Assembly: GCF_036323735.1 (NCBI RefSeq)
Contig: NC_086028.1
Location: 24,039,001 to 24,103,000, forward strand
DNA length: 64,000 bases
Direction of reading: 5' to 3'
Source of the DNA: Rattus norvegicus
Lineage: Eukaryota > Chordata > Mammalia > Rodentia > Muridae
In this document: piece by piece, positions 12,545 through 24,713 of the stretch
How positions within the stretch are numbered: the stretch's first letter is position 1
How the letters are laid out: every line of letters begins with the position of its first letter
Position numbers and translations under genes: made by a program
The notes under the pieces: model-generated
Told to the model about the DNA's origin: nothing
What the model saw: only the letters and a program-made list of their open reading frames with translations
The model's database searches: none

Positions 12545-12640
12545 AGGGATGGGGAGGTCTTATTTTACACAGTTTTAGAAATTGAACCCAAGGTCTTGTG
12601 CATAGCTAGGCAAGTATTCTATTGAGCTACAGACCTATAT
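12545..12640 (-). mobile_element. ID/B4-type SINE fragment
   Basis: On the minus strand the sequence reads GTCTGTAGCTCAATAGAATA, then TTGCCTAGCTATGCACAAG and ACCTTGGGTTCAA. These correspond to tRNA-derived A-box and B-box regions of ID or B4 elements. It is diverged and has no clear tail, so it is an old copy. Confidence 0.65.
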
Positions 12641-12748
12641 TGATTAAGAATATGAAATGATTACAAATTCAGTGTCTTGAGCAGAAAATAGACAATGCAA
12701 GCAAATTTCTAAAAAGAATTTGGGTTACATAGCACACTACTGTAATAG

Positions 12749-12787
12749 CTTGTTTTGTTTTTTTTGTTTGTTTGTTTGTTTGTTTTT
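12749..12787. repeat. (TTTG)n low-complexity repeat
   Basis: This is a short run of TTTG/GTTT units. It may be a decayed SINE tail, but no SINE body is visible beside it. Confidence 0.85.
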
Positions 12788-13562
12788 GTTGCCGCCATTA
12801 TACATACTATGGTCGAATACAGTTTGAGGAAGAAAAGGTTTCTTTTATCTCTCAGGTTACTGTCCATTTACAAAAGAAGCCAGGGCACTACTAGGCTTTG
12901 AATTTTCTATCTTACTGATGGCATATTCTGGAACTTTATGGCCTTTATTGTCATATCAGACCCTAGCCTAACTCTCCAAACTTCCCTATACTTCATGCTG
13001 CTTCTGTTTTTGTTGAGAAACTGAACTATTTTGCCATGCGTTGCCTGCTCAACTCATACCCAGAATATAAAATATCTCCTGTTCAAGAACATAATAATAA
13101 GACGAACATGATAGCACATGCCCGCACTAGAGAGTCAGAGATAGGCAGGTCTATGGGAGTCCAAGGCCAACCTAAGCAAAAAGGGTCATATCCATTACAA
13201 AGTCAAAAATAATTAATATGTTCGAGTAAAAAGAGAAAAGTTCCTATGTTGATCAGCCCTACACTGGACTCCCAAATGCTGCCCAAGAAAACACCTCTTG
13301 CTTCTAATTCAGATTTGAAATATGGGATCTTTTTACACTGTGGAAACAGGAAATGTACTTTCCTTAGAAAATAAGAAACCAGTATCACAGTTTCAGAATC
13401 ACTTATATTGCTTGACAATGGAAACTGTTGCTGCATTCTAACTTTCAGAATCAGATTTATTAATACATATTAATTTAGTCCTCAATGCATAATTTAGAAA
13501 AGTTCATTCACATCTCTTTGCAAATGAAAACCCAGTATATGATTATCTGTTTTTGACTTTTT

Positions 13563-13940
13563 GATTATTTTATTTATTTACATTTCAAATGTTTCCCCCA
13601 GTTAAACCCCATATCCCCTCCTCCATCCCCCTGCTTATGAGGATGTTTCATCCCACATGCACCCTTCCCACCTTAGGGCCCCAGCATTCCCCTATCCTGG
13701 GTCATCAAATCTCCACAGGACCAAGGGACTCTCCTCTCCCTGATGCCAGATAAGGTAATCCTTTGGTCCATATGCAGCTGGAGCCATGGGTCCTGCCATG
13801 TGTACTCTTTGGTTGGTGGTTTAGTCCCCAAGGGCTTTGGGTGGGGGTCTGGTTTGTTGATATTTTTGTTCTTCCTGTGGGGCTGTTTACCCCTTCATCT
13901 CCTTCAGTCCTTCCCCTAACATTTTCAAAATCAATTGGTT
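13563..13940 (-). mobile_element. LINE-1 3' UTR fragment
   Basis: It starts with TTTATTTACATTTCAAATG (reverse complement of the L1 3' terminus). It then runs through the C-rich antisense of the G-rich tract, ATATGCAGCTGGAGCCATGG and CTTTGGTTGGTGGTTTAGTC, to CCTTCAGTCCTTCCCCTAAC. The 5' end is truncated within the 3' UTR. Confidence 0.9.
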
Positions 13941-15710
13941 GTCTTTTCATAGTGGTTTTGAGGAAGACAATAGAAGCCCTGACATCCAGGAACTGATGTG
14001 GAACTGTTAGCTAGGCTGGATGTTATGCTGAATGTAAGGCAAATATGTGACCATAATAAATCAAGAGCAATAACACTGCAAGATCAAAATATTCTGAACT
14101 AAGATAAATACTAGACTATTACTCAAACACTAAAAGTGACTTACCATTGTTAAACCTCAGTGAATGTCAACCTATCCATTCCAAGGAGCTACACAACTTA
14201 CTTCTGAACAACGACACTCAGGATGTGATGCCCAAAACAGAGAACTTTCTCCTTATCTCAGAACATTTTAAACCTTCCCCAAATCGCCAATCCCACAGCC
14301 GTGTCTTATGAGAAGATCCCTCTGTGCATAGTCTTTCTTTGGTAAGTAGTCTTCAGACCCAGATTTGGTCTTTCTGGGCTTTAGTGAGGGACTCTAGCTT
14401 GGATCATACTCAGTCCCTCCTGGATTACACTTTTCTACTTTGTACGTAAGAGATGTATTACCACCTATCATGCAGTAACCACGTTGGTAATCTTATTGGA
14501 GTTTGAGTCCTAAAATTTCTACTTTCAAACCATCGTTAAGATAGTTAAATACATATTAACCTGAACAAGTATTCCTTTTTTAAAGTATTGATTATCGAGC
14601 CTCGAATTTTACAAATCCACTTTGATCTTTAGCAAGTGAAAGAATGTCAGTGGCTATTATCTCCAGAGGCAAGTTACATCCTCTGTAGTGCTAAACCAGT
14701 GGTGAGCTGTGATCTGTCTGGGTGTTTGGAGATAAGGGGGAAATGCAAACCTTTAAGTGGAAAAGCAATTTTCTCTTATGCTTCATATCGTAGTGTGTCA
14801 AAATTCTCTAATTCCTTGGTTTTGTTTTAAATGAAGAAAGGTTGGTCTGTGACTAAAACTTCTGTTTTGATAGCTCCAATCTTTGTATAACCCTCATGGG
14901 AATGAAGAGAGAGCAGATTCAGTCGGAACAATGTTTAGAAAATATAAGTTTGTACCTTGTCATTATATTTCACATTGCTGCTTTAAAATTGCAATGAGAA
15001 TACTTGCTTCCTAGCTCCCTCTTCATTTAATTCAATAGATACTTTTCATTTGTGCTTTTTAAAAAGTATTTTTAAAATTGTATTCTACGTAATGTGACAC
15101 ATAAATTGCACACTGTGGAAAGGATTGTCTGCCTCCTTGAATGAAACCATTTTAATCTCAAGAGTTTTATTATCTGTTAAAACCTATTTAAATATAGGCA
15201 TTCAATTTTACGTTACTTGACATTTATGGGGAAGCTATTTTATAGCAGGAGGCTTCTGAATAGCCTAGATCACAACAGATATTCATGATTAAATGACATG
15301 CTATACTGAAAAAATATTGGAAAAGGCTGATCTAAATACTCTTGGCAGTTCACACGTATGGGTATATTTGATACAAGTCTGGACTAGGGACTAGTTAATA
15401 AGGAATTTATGTTTTGCCTCTGTCACCTTACCCCTGTGATCTATGACCATAGTTAAGAACTGCTTAAGGTTCACTTTCCCATATAACTGGAATAAGTAAA
15501 GCTTTTCTGTTTAGCTGTCTACCTGAATAATTTATTGCTAAAAGAGGTATATAGACACCTAGTTACCATGTGTATTTTTACTCAGCAATTACATTTTTTT
15601 TTGTTTTCCTTTTTCAAACAGAAACAAGGAGACATGTTAGGTGCACTAGCTATAAAGAGCCAACATCATATTATCTGTATTTAATTGTTTTCACTGAAAC
15701 AGATATACAA
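13941..15710. other. unassigned AT-rich sequence
   Basis: No gene or repeat was recognised. A 64-codon frame at 14636-14830 lacks homology that I can identify. Confidence 0.45.
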
Positions 15711-15736
15711 TTGTGATGATATATATATCATCACAA
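15711..15736. repeat. perfect 26-bp palindrome
   Basis: The left arm TTGTGATGATATA is followed directly by its exact reverse complement, with no spacer. The palindrome runs into an (AT)n tract at 15737-15758. It could extrude as a cruciform. It probably grew from an AT-rich core and no function is implied. Confidence 0.9.
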
Positions 15737-15760
15737 ATATATATATATATATATATATTA
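15737..15760. repeat. (AT)n microsatellite
   Basis: Short AT dinucleotide run adjoining the palindrome. Confidence 0.9.
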
Positions 15761-17869
15761 CATATAAGAAGCAGCTTGTTTTTCTGTAACTTTTTATTTC
15801 ATATTGTTGGCTTCAATTATGGTTAAAAGGAATTTGGAAACCCAGTTTTTACACTTAAGAGGTATTTTTTTTTGTTTTCTTACGGGTATACGGAACCTCA
15901 TATATGACGATTCAAACTGAGATTTTTATGAGCAAGAGAAAGAATCACTTCAAAATTTTATATAAGAAAAAATTGCATGAAATTTTGATCCATCAAAGGG
16001 CCACTGAAAATGAAGTAATTACCTAAAATAATTTGCATGGTAAGAGCTAATACAATATTACAAAGTGAAGTCCAGTTGTGAAAGCAAGGCACAATTTCCT
16101 GATTAATGTCTCGTGCACAATATTCCTCTATGCTCTGTCACAGCCCAAATAACAATATGGCCAATCAATCAAAGTAAAAAGAAAAGATGCTCAGACAAGA
16201 AAAGTACTGAGCTCTAACAGACCATTATTTATAAACAGGGAGATTTGGGGTTATTCACAGCTAAGCATAGCGTATTGTATTTTTAAGGCAAGACATTGAG
16301 AATTTAATTGGTATAATTGTAGATTTTAGTGATTCAAGATTAATATGAGAAGGCCAGAAAATATCATTTTACAGTTTCTAAAATGTCATCTACTAAGTTA
16401 TTGAAGAGAGACCCATTTTTTGAAATATCAATCTGTAACACAGCTCTGCCAAAAGTTACAATTTGAGTGAAATTTACCCAGGAAAAATAAGAATGCCAGT
16501 GGAGTAATATGGGCAGATTCCATACAGAAAGACAAGGGAACATTTCTCTCCTCAGTGTGAAGTGGAAATATACTTTCTGGAAGCAGAATTAATTTTCCTT
16601 GTCATCCACATGCAGGCATGGAGATAAACAAAGAGAAATGGGTAAGGAAGACTACATTAATAACACCAAGACTGGAGCAGTGAGCATTGACCAGTCACTC
16701 GTTAACAAATTCCAAATGGGGCTCATGTACTGTTCTGCTCACGTGAAAATAGAAAGAACCTTCAAGATGTTAAAACTATCTGAGGAACTTAAGAAGCAGG
16801 GTTTTCAAGGTTAGTAGTTAGCCAGCTGAGGAATGGCAGTGGTGGACACAGCCTAAGTGTTCCTTGCTATTATTGGAGGAGGAAACATAATGAAAAAAAA
16901 AGATCCTGCACATATTCCACTTGATCATTACAACCCTTAAGAATATCAGTGTTTATGTACCAAGAGGACACTGGCGTCTGTTAAATAAAGAGAGCCTGTG
17001 TGAGTTCTGGTAGGGTGTCCCTAAGCTGTCATATTGGATGTCTTTCTACTTATATTACTTTAACCTTTTTCACGACTTTATTTTTTAACTTAGAAATCCG
17101 GAAGCGATGTCATAAGACACCACTGTGAGTGGTTGTAGGTACTGAGCAGAACCAATGTAAGGGATTGGTTTTATTAGCAAAGACTAGTGATTAAAACTTA
17201 GTCCTGTGACTGCCACTGTTAAGTGCTAAACTCTCAACACTGGCTTTATCATTTCAGTGATTACGTCGTGTGTCCTCTCACCTTCATCCCTAAAATAATA
17301 TTCCGACATGTTTACGACTCCTGAACATGTAAGTTCCAGAAACTTTTGCAAAGTAATAATCTGAACATACACAGTCAGTCGATTTAAATTACAGAATAGG
17401 GACATTTCTGTAGTTAATCATACATATGTGGATATTGTTCCCTGTTTCAGGTGTTACAAATTAGAATATTCTTGTCTACTCAGATTATTTTTCTGCACAG
17501 TGCTGGGAGATTCTAGGGAAACATGCTTATTACTGCAAAGTGGAATGGGTATGATGTGAAGAACTGACAGCTATCAGAAGTTGCTTAACACTGTAGCTGT
17601 AAACTGTCTCAGGTTGTTCTAGGAACACATGCATGTGGACATTTATCTTTCCAAGAATTTATAACACTTTCTTTTTACATAGTGACTTTAGCTTTTTTGG
17701 GACATTTCCTATGAATGCCTACGATTTTTTGAAATTTCTTGTATCTCTAGTACATAGTGAGGAATGCCATTCGTATAGTTACCGGTGTTACTTTGAATTT
17801 ATAAATCATTTAACTTGCATGATATTAACATTTTTGTAATACTAATTCTAGTAACCAATGAACATGCGA
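15761..17869. other. unassigned sequence
   Basis: No gene was recognised. A 71-codon frame at 16599-16814 ends in a Lys/Glu-rich segment, but it has no relatives I know, and splice context cannot be judged. Confidence 0.4.
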
Positions 17870-19450
17870 CATCTTGCTCGGATTTTCTATCCACCTCCAT
17901 TTTATCAATATTTTAAAATTCGGATTCTGAAGATTTTCTTCATCTTCGATGAAGCTCCCTCTATTACTTTGAACAATTAGAATTGTTTTCCCCATTTCTG
18001 TTTTACAGATTTCTATATTTGTAGGTAGCTGTATTACTTTTTGTGGGGTGTAAATTTTGTGTATTTAATGTATTAGTTCTAACGGTTTTGTTGTTACAGT
18101 GGGTCTTTAAATGGAGAGTTGGGACATTGCTAAACAGGTGTTCCAGTCATTCGAGAATAATGGTGATTTGATTATTTTTTCCAATGCTGACAGCCTTTAA
18201 CCCTTCCCTTTTCCTCTTTGTTCTGTTGAAAACTCATAGCTCTATGTTGAACAAATGTGATATAAGAGGACATTCTTGCTTGTTCCAAATCTTGAACAGA
18301 AAGCTTTCAAATTTTCTTAACTTAGCATCATGGTAAATACTGGTTGAATATAAGTAGTCATTGTCATGTTGAACTGCAGTCTTATTCACAAATCTCTCCA
18401 ACATTTCTTTGATGAAACATTGCTGAGTTCCACTGGATATGTATCAATTGAGATGTTCATATGATGTGTGTACATTCTCCCTATATGGTAAATCATGTTT
18501 ATGGATTTTTATATATTTAACCATCCTTGTTTTCCTGGGGTGAACCTTAATTAGTCATGGTGGACAGTGTTTTGAAGTTGCTTTGACTTTTGAATTTGAT
18601 TTTCTAGCCTTCTGTTGAGAATTCTATGCTTATCAAGGTATCAAAGACATTACCTATTTCCTGTGTGTGTGTCCTGGGTGTGTGTGTGTGTGTGTGTATG
18701 TATGTGTGTGTGTCCTGTGTGTGTGTGTGTGTATGTGTGTGTGTCCTGGGTGTGTGTGTGTGTGTATGTGTGTGTTTGTGTATGTCCTGGGTGTGTGTGT
18801 GTGTGTATGTGTGTATCCTGGGTGTGTGTGTGTATGTGTCTTGGGTGTGTGTGTGTGTGTGTGTGAGTGTGTGTGTGTGTGTATATGTGTGTGTTGGGTG
18901 TGTGTATGTGTGTATGTGTGCATGTCTTGGGTGTGTGTGTGTGTTGGGTGTGTCCTTATCTACACTGTTAGTATCATGTTACTCTTTCTATTATTATTAG
19001 TTTATTATGATGATTATTATTTTTGGTGATATAAATGCAACTACTACTAATTTATCTACTAATAAGACTATCAATATTAGTATTTTGAGTGCCTTTTTTT
19101 AAGAATTCAGCAGTGAAATGATTGAGTTCTGGAATTTTTTACAAGGGAAAAATTAAATACTTAACCAATTGTTTTAATTGTCCAACAATTCCATTGGTGT
19201 TTCAGTATGTCCAGATTTAATATTTCATGAGTCAGTTGTGATGATTTTTTAAAAGTCATCTAAAATGTTCCCAAGCATATTCTTCTAAATCCTCATAGTC
19301 ATTGGTGTCAGCTCTGTTCTGATATTGTCTCTCTAAATCGACAGAAAGCGTGCTTGATTTGAGCTCCACCTTTCTGTTTTATTTTATTTCCTTTATTCCC
19401 CATAGGCACAGAATCAGGTTTTGCAAAACTGAATCAATTGTATCATGTTC
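17870..19450 (-). mobile_element. ancient LINE-1 ORF2 remnant broken by microsatellites
   Basis: On the minus strand the order matches the L1 reverse-transcriptase region at low identity. At 18540-18640, TTAGTCATGGTGGACAGTG and TTGAGAATTCTATGC correspond to the segment that in intact copies encodes the 'HHDQVGFIPG' and 'ILNKILANRI' regions. At 19101-19130, AAGAATTCAGCAGTGAAATG corresponds to the 'PGLDGFSAEF' region. It is interrupted by a TG array (18662-18955), and the outer limits are uncertain. Divergence is high, consistent with an insertion much older than the murine-specific L1s nearby. Confidence 0.6.
18662..18955. repeat. (TG)n array with 72-bp higher-order periodicity
   Basis: The array is TG-rich with recurring TCCTGGGTG or TCCTGTGTG interruptions beginning at about 18672, 18713, 18744, 18785 and 18816. 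Spacing alternates 41 and 31 bp, so the composite unit is 72 bp. Later units decay to TCTTGGGTG and TTGGGTG. This makes it a minisatellite built from a microsatellite. All six frames stay open for long stretches because of the repeat. Confidence 0.9.
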
Positions 19451-19468
19451 TCCACTCTCATTTAGTAG

Positions 19469-19518
19469 GGGATACAGAGAGAGAGATAGAGATAGAGAGA
19501 GGGAGAGAGAGAGGGAGA

Positions 19519-19574
<56 letters not shown>

Positions 19575-19595
19575 GGGAGGGAGGGAGAGTGATAA
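19469..19595. repeat. (GA)n microsatellite
   Basis: GA repeats with GGGA and GATA interruptions at the edges and a pure (GA)n core. The 'RERERE' open frames are repeat artefacts. Confidence 0.95.
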
Positions 19596-19729
19596 GATGG
19601 GAGAGAGATGGAGAGTTATTATACTAACTCACTGATCTTTTACCTGCTATCAGTTTTAATGTTGTAGTCCTAAAAATAATCTTTTTCTAAATACACAGTT
19701 TCTTTGTATCAGGTAAAATCCTTAGATTA

Positions 19730-20300
19730 AGTTCACTTACAGGAGATTTCAAAATGGAGAAACTCCTGCTCCTTCTTCATAATTCCTGATAGCCCCCTCC
19801 GGAACTTTCTGTATTTCCCCCTGCTGCATAATCGTCTCCTCCCAAGTGAAACATCCTTCACAAGGAGGAAGGAATACTTCTTAAGACTCAGGAAGTAAAT
19901 GACTTACAAGGCTCAGGAAATAAATAACCTTCACAAAACTCAGCATCTTTCTAAAACTTACAAGATACACAGTTCCATGGACATGGAAGAGAATCTTTCT
20001 GAGAGACCAGGCTGCATAGAAGTTATAAAAACACTTCTAGAAATGCAGTTGTGAGGCTTCTCACCAAGGCTGGTATGGGACTTTTTACTGTTGCCACTGC
20101 TTCTGATCCACTCCTGTGTCTCTTTACTCTGAACTTCTGCCACTAATTAGAATACATTCCCTCACTCTAAATGTTGTCCTTGCATCGATATGATTCTTTG
20201 CTCTGACACTGGGTTTGCTATCAGAGAAGAACAAAACATGTTCTCAAAATTTCAGGAGAAGTCACATTAACTCAACAAAATCCTTAAAACAGGCTGTTTG
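19730..20300. other. possible dispersed rodent repeat (LTR-like?)
   Basis: The segment has a repeat-like texture: several partial repeats of an 'ACTCAGGAAGTAAATGAC' type, a TATA-like GTTATAAAAACAC near 20022, and wording that feels familiar from rodent LTR elements. I cannot name a family or define ends, so this is a tentative flag. Confidence 0.25.
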
Positions 20301-21264
20301 ACAGTACCTAGATAGTCCACAGTGAAATTTGTCCTCTCGTGTTTCTTAAATGTTTGTGTGTGTGATCTTTATCCGGGTACAGCAGACCTAATCTACTTGA
20401 AATTTATATGATTCTAAGCCTCAGGAACATGTCATTTTTATATGAATCTTTTCTTTTTTCTTTTCATTTTATTCCTCTTTGCAGAGTTCAGATTTTTATA
20501 CCTTGGTAATAGCTACATGATGAAAGTTAGTGTTCTTTCTATTTAGGAAGCCCATGTACTCTTAAGATTTTAATATGTCACACATTTTTAAAATTTATTT
20601 AGCTTTCAGTTACACTGATTTCATTTATTAAAATTCATTAGTAAGATACTATGAATAAAATAACATTAAATAACATAATAACATAACATAAATATAATGA
20701 ATAACATTGGAAAATATATCAAAGTTCCACAAATACAACTAAGATATCAAAATTGCACTAATGTCTGTCTTCTTAAATATGCTCTTAACTTGGCTTCAAA
20801 ATCATCAAATCTTTTACTCTATTTTCTTCCTTAGTCTGCTTGAAGATTCCTTTTGATAACTTAGAAAGTTTAATATTGGAATGATCCAACACCCAAGTCT
20901 GCTACCTTTGCATTTCTTTAATGTATTTAAACATATAGACCTCATGGACGCCTGTTTCTATGAATGCCATCACCTCAGACTGCTCCTGAGCCTTGCTATA
21001 ATGTTATATGCTGTTCATTTGTATTTAAGCACATTTTAAATATTATCCCTTCACTCTGGCATGTTAAAGCACAAGACTCTTGTCTTCACCATCAAAAGGC
21101 CTTCTACAACTTGGAATGTTGCAGTTCAAATCTGTTTCAATGTTCTCAAGCCTCAAAACTTCAACTCATTCTTTTCTCTATGAGCAGACCTTGAAAATAT
21201 GCCCCCAAATACAGTCAGTCTTAAGCATCCAATGGCTCAAAAACATTCTGGGTCAAAACAGCTT
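20301..21264. other. unassigned AT-rich sequence
   Basis: It contains a short AACAT-type low-complexity patch at about 20658-20710. Otherwise no gene or repeat was recognised. Overlapping short + frames near 20964-21268 have no family match. Confidence 0.4.
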
Positions 21265-23880
21265 TTAAAATGTTTATAACTGGGAAAGATCTTTTCCCAA
21301 TCAGTTGCTTGCCCTTTTGACCTAATGACAGTGTCCTTTAACTAACGGAAGCTTTGTAATTTTATGAAGTCCCATTTGTCAATTCTAAATCTTAGAGCCT
21401 AAGCCATTGGTGTTCTCTTCAGGAAAATTTCCCCAGTGACCATGTGCTGAAGGCTCTTCCCCACGTTTTCTTATATAAGTTTGAGTGTATTTGGCTTTAT
21501 GTGGAGACCTTTGGCCCACTTGGAAATTTTACCTGAATTGTACAGGGCGATAAGAATGGATCAATATGCATTCTTCTACAGGCTGACCTACAGTTGAACT
21601 AGCACTATTTGTTGAAAACACTATGTTTTATCCACTGGATTGTTTTAGCTCCTTTGTCAAAGATCAAGTGAACATAGGTGTGTGGGTTCATTTCTGGGTC
21701 TTCAATACTATCCCATTGATCTACCTGCCTGTCTCTGTACCAATACCATAGCCTTTTTATCACTATTACTCTGTAATACAGGTTAAAGTCAACAATGGTG
21801 ATTCCCCCAGAAGTTCTTTTATCGTTGAGGATACTTTTTGCTATTCTAGGTTTTTTTGTTATTCCAAATGAATTTGCAAATTGCTCTTTCTAACTCTATG
21901 AAAAATTGAGTTGGAATTTTGATGGGGATTGCATTGAATCTATAGACTGATTTTGGAGAGATAGCTACTTTTACAATATTAATCCTGCCAATCCATGAGC
22001 ATAGGAAATCTTTCCATCTTCTGACATCTTCAGTCTCTTTCTTCGAAGAATTGAAGTTCTTGTCAAACAGATCTTGGCTAAAGTCACACAGAGGTATTTT
22101 ATATTATTTGTGATTATTATGAAGGGTGTGGTCTCCGTCATTTCTTTGTCAGCCTGTTTATCTTTGAGTAGAGGAAGACTACTGATTTGTTTGAGTTAAT
22201 TTTATATCCAGCCATATTGCTGAAGTTGTTTATCAGGTTGATGACTTCACTAGTGGAATTTTGGGGGGCATTTAAGTATACTATCATATCAACTGCAAAT
22301 AGTGATATTTTGATTTCTTCCTTTCCAATTTGTATCCCTTTTACCTCCTTTTGTTGTCTGATTGCTCTGACAGGACTTCGAGTACTGTATTGAATAGGTA
22401 GGGAGAGAGTGGGCAGCCTTTTCTAGTCCCTGATTTTAGTGGGATTGCTTCAAGTTTCTTTCCATTAACAATGCAATATCTGGTAGAGTGCTAATATCCC
22501 ATATATACAAAAAACTCAGAAAGTTAGACTCCAGAGAATCAAAAAACCCTATTAAAATGGAGTACAGAGCTAAACAAAGAACTCACAGCTGAGGAATATC
22601 GAATGGCTGAGAAACACCTAAAGAAATGTTCAACATCCTTAGTATTAGGGAAATACAAATCAAAACAATCCTGAGATTCCACCTCACATCAGTCAGAATG
22701 GCTAAGATCAAAAACTCACGTGACAATGGATTCAGGTGAGGATGTGAAGAAAAAACACTACTCCATTGTTGGTGTGATTGGAAGCCAGTACAGCCACTCT
22801 GGAAATCAGTCAAGAGGTTCCTCAGAAAATTGGACATAGTACTACCTGAGGACCCAGATATACAATTCTTGGGCACATACCCAAATGATGCTCCAACATA
22901 TAACAAGGCCACATATTCCACTATGTTCATAACAGCCTAATTTATAATAGCCAGAACCTCGAATGAACTCAGATATCCTTCAGTAGAGGAATGGATAAAG
23001 AAAATGTGGTACATCTACACAATGAAGTACTACTCAGCTATTAAAAACAATGACTTCATGAAATTCATAGGCATATGGATGGAACTGAAAAATATCATCC
23101 TGAGTGTGGTAACCCAATCATAAAAAACACACAGGGTGTGCACTCACTAATAAGTGGATATTAGCCCAAAGCTCAGATTACCCAAGATACAATCCATTGA
23201 CCTCATAAAGCTTAAGAAGAAGGATGACCAAAGCATGGATGTGTCAGTTCTTCTTTGAAAGGGGAATAATATTTGAAGGAGGAGATACAGAGATAAAGTT
23301 TAGAGCAGAGACTGAAGCATAGGCCATCCAGAGCCTTCCCTACCTAGGGATTCATCCCATTTGCATACAGCCACCAAACCAAGACAATGTTGGTCAAGAA
23401 GTGCATGCTGACAGTAGCCTGATATAGCTGTCTCCTAAAAGGCTCTGACAGAGCATGACAAAAACAGAGGCGGGTGCTTGCAGCCATCCATTGAACTGAG
23501 AATGGGGTCCCCAGTGCAGGAGTTAAAGAAAGATTGAAGGAGCTGAAGGGGTTTACAACCCCATAAGGACAACAATACCAACCAACCAGAGCTCACAGGT
23601 TAAAACACCATCCAAAGAGTACACATGGACAGACTCATGTCTCCAGTTGCATATATAGCAGAGGATGGTCTTATTGGGCATCAGTGGGAGGAGAAGTCCT
23701 TGTTCCTGTCAAGGCTCAATGCCCAGTGTCAGGGTGGGAATGGGGGAAGAGGTGGGTGGGTGGGGGAACACCCTCCTAGAAGCAGGGGGGGAGGGGAATG
23801 GGATAGGGCATTTATGGATGGGAAACTGAGAAAGGAAATAACATTTGAAATGTAAATAAAATATATCCATTAAAAAACAT
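21265..23880 (+). mobile_element. 5'-inverted (twin-primed) LINE-1, about 2.6 kb
   Basis: About 21265-22490 is L1 ORF2 in antisense: AAGATCTTTTCCCAATCAG, then the CTACCTGCCTGTCTCTGTACC block, ending near the reverse-transcriptase core. About 22491-23880 is L1 in sense: GCTAATATCCCATATATAC, then 'MAEKHLKKCSTS'-type sequence, the ORF2 C-terminus (about 22940-23120), the 3' UTR (about 23130-23850), and ACATTTGAAATGTAAATAAA with an A-rich tail. The two halves are nearly adjacent in L1 coordinates: the first ends at the block preceding 'DRGLIS' and the second starts just after it. This is the twin-priming signature. Coding frames are broken in both halves. Confidence 0.9.
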
Positions 23881-24577
23881 TTGGAACTGGAATGAGTGGG
23901 TGTGCATTTAATCTTATCACTACTGTACATAGTAGAAATTATTTTCATAGCACCTATCTTTATGAAGGTGTTATAACTACTCTAAATAATTTGTTAGGAT
24001 AGAGGAATATATGCATAATTTATATGTAGGCCAGATACACCATTTTATATGAGGAACTCCATCATCTGTAGATTAGTGTTTCAAAGGCTCTGGAAGAATC
24101 CCTAACTGAAGGGAAACACATATAAACAGATTTTGACTGCACCCATTGATCTCCACTGGTAAAACCCAGTCCAAAGCATTATCCTCTTTCAAGTTGATTG
24201 CTGCATTAAAACCAATTGTCTCTCTGATTCTGCTTCTTTCCCCTCTACCTTTTTCAATGTAGACTAAACAACAGATTCAATTAAAAATCTAATCTAGATC
24301 ATCATTTACAATCCTTGGTGCCTCTTCTAATCTTTCTCATAGAAAGAACCTCATAAGATGATTTTTAATATGGATGGTACTTAGTCACATATATGTGTCC
24401 CACAGTCTGGAAGAATCAAATGTTCTGTGCTTGATGGTTAATAAGAAATAGTGACATGCAAACCATGTGGAGCATGCTATGTGTGCAATCTCAACACTCA
24501 AAATGCCAAGACATAAAGCCTGGATTACTTAGTGAGACATTGTCTTATAAAACAATAAGCCAACAAATGACAAAGAT
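23881..24577. other. unassigned sequence
   Basis: No gene or repeat was recognised between the L1 and the ID element. Confidence 0.4.
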
Positions 24578-24592
24578 AAAGACAGAATTACA
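24578..24592 (+). repeat. target-site duplication of ID element (left copy)
   Basis: AAAGACAGAATTACA is repeated exactly at 24699-24713 on the far side of the ID element. The A-rich 5' end fits L1-endonuclease nicking at TTTT/A on the other strand. Confidence 0.9.
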
Positions 24593-24698
24593 GGGGCTGG
24601 GGATTTAGCTCAGTGGTAGAGCGCTTGCCTAGGAAGCGCAAGGCCCTGGGTTCGGTCCCCAGCTCCGAAAAAAAGAACCAAAAAAAAAAAAAAAAAAA
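24593..24698 (+). mobile_element. ID SINE (BC1/tRNA-Ala-derived), young
   Basis: The body GGGGCTGGGGATTTAGCTCA..., with an internal Pol III A box (TAGCTCAGTGGT) and a B-box region (GGGTTCGGTCCCC), is followed by AAAAAAAGAACC and a pure poly(A) tail. It is flanked by a perfect 15-bp target-site duplication. It has no internal breaks and looks like a recent, transcription-competent-looking ID copy moved by L1 machinery. Very high ID copy number is characteristic of rat. Confidence 0.97.
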
Positions 24699-24713
24699 AA
24701 AGACAGAATTACA
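24699..24713 (+). repeat. target-site duplication of ID element (right copy)
   Basis: Exact copy of 24578-24592. Its first three bases overlap the end of the A tail. Confidence 0.9.

Noticed and set aside
16599..16814. Possible coding exon with Lys/Glu-rich end
   Set aside because: Short, no recognised family, and no convincing acceptor/donor pair or neighbouring exons.
18615..19029. Cys/Val-rich and His/Thr-rich open frames of up to 124 codons
   Set aside because: They are translations of the TG microsatellite and stay open in most frames.
24593..24698. Functional tRNA-Ala or BC1 gene
   Set aside because: The tRNA-like body has the ID-type structure, long A tail and flanking duplications of a retroposed SINE. 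The BC1 unique 3' region is absent.
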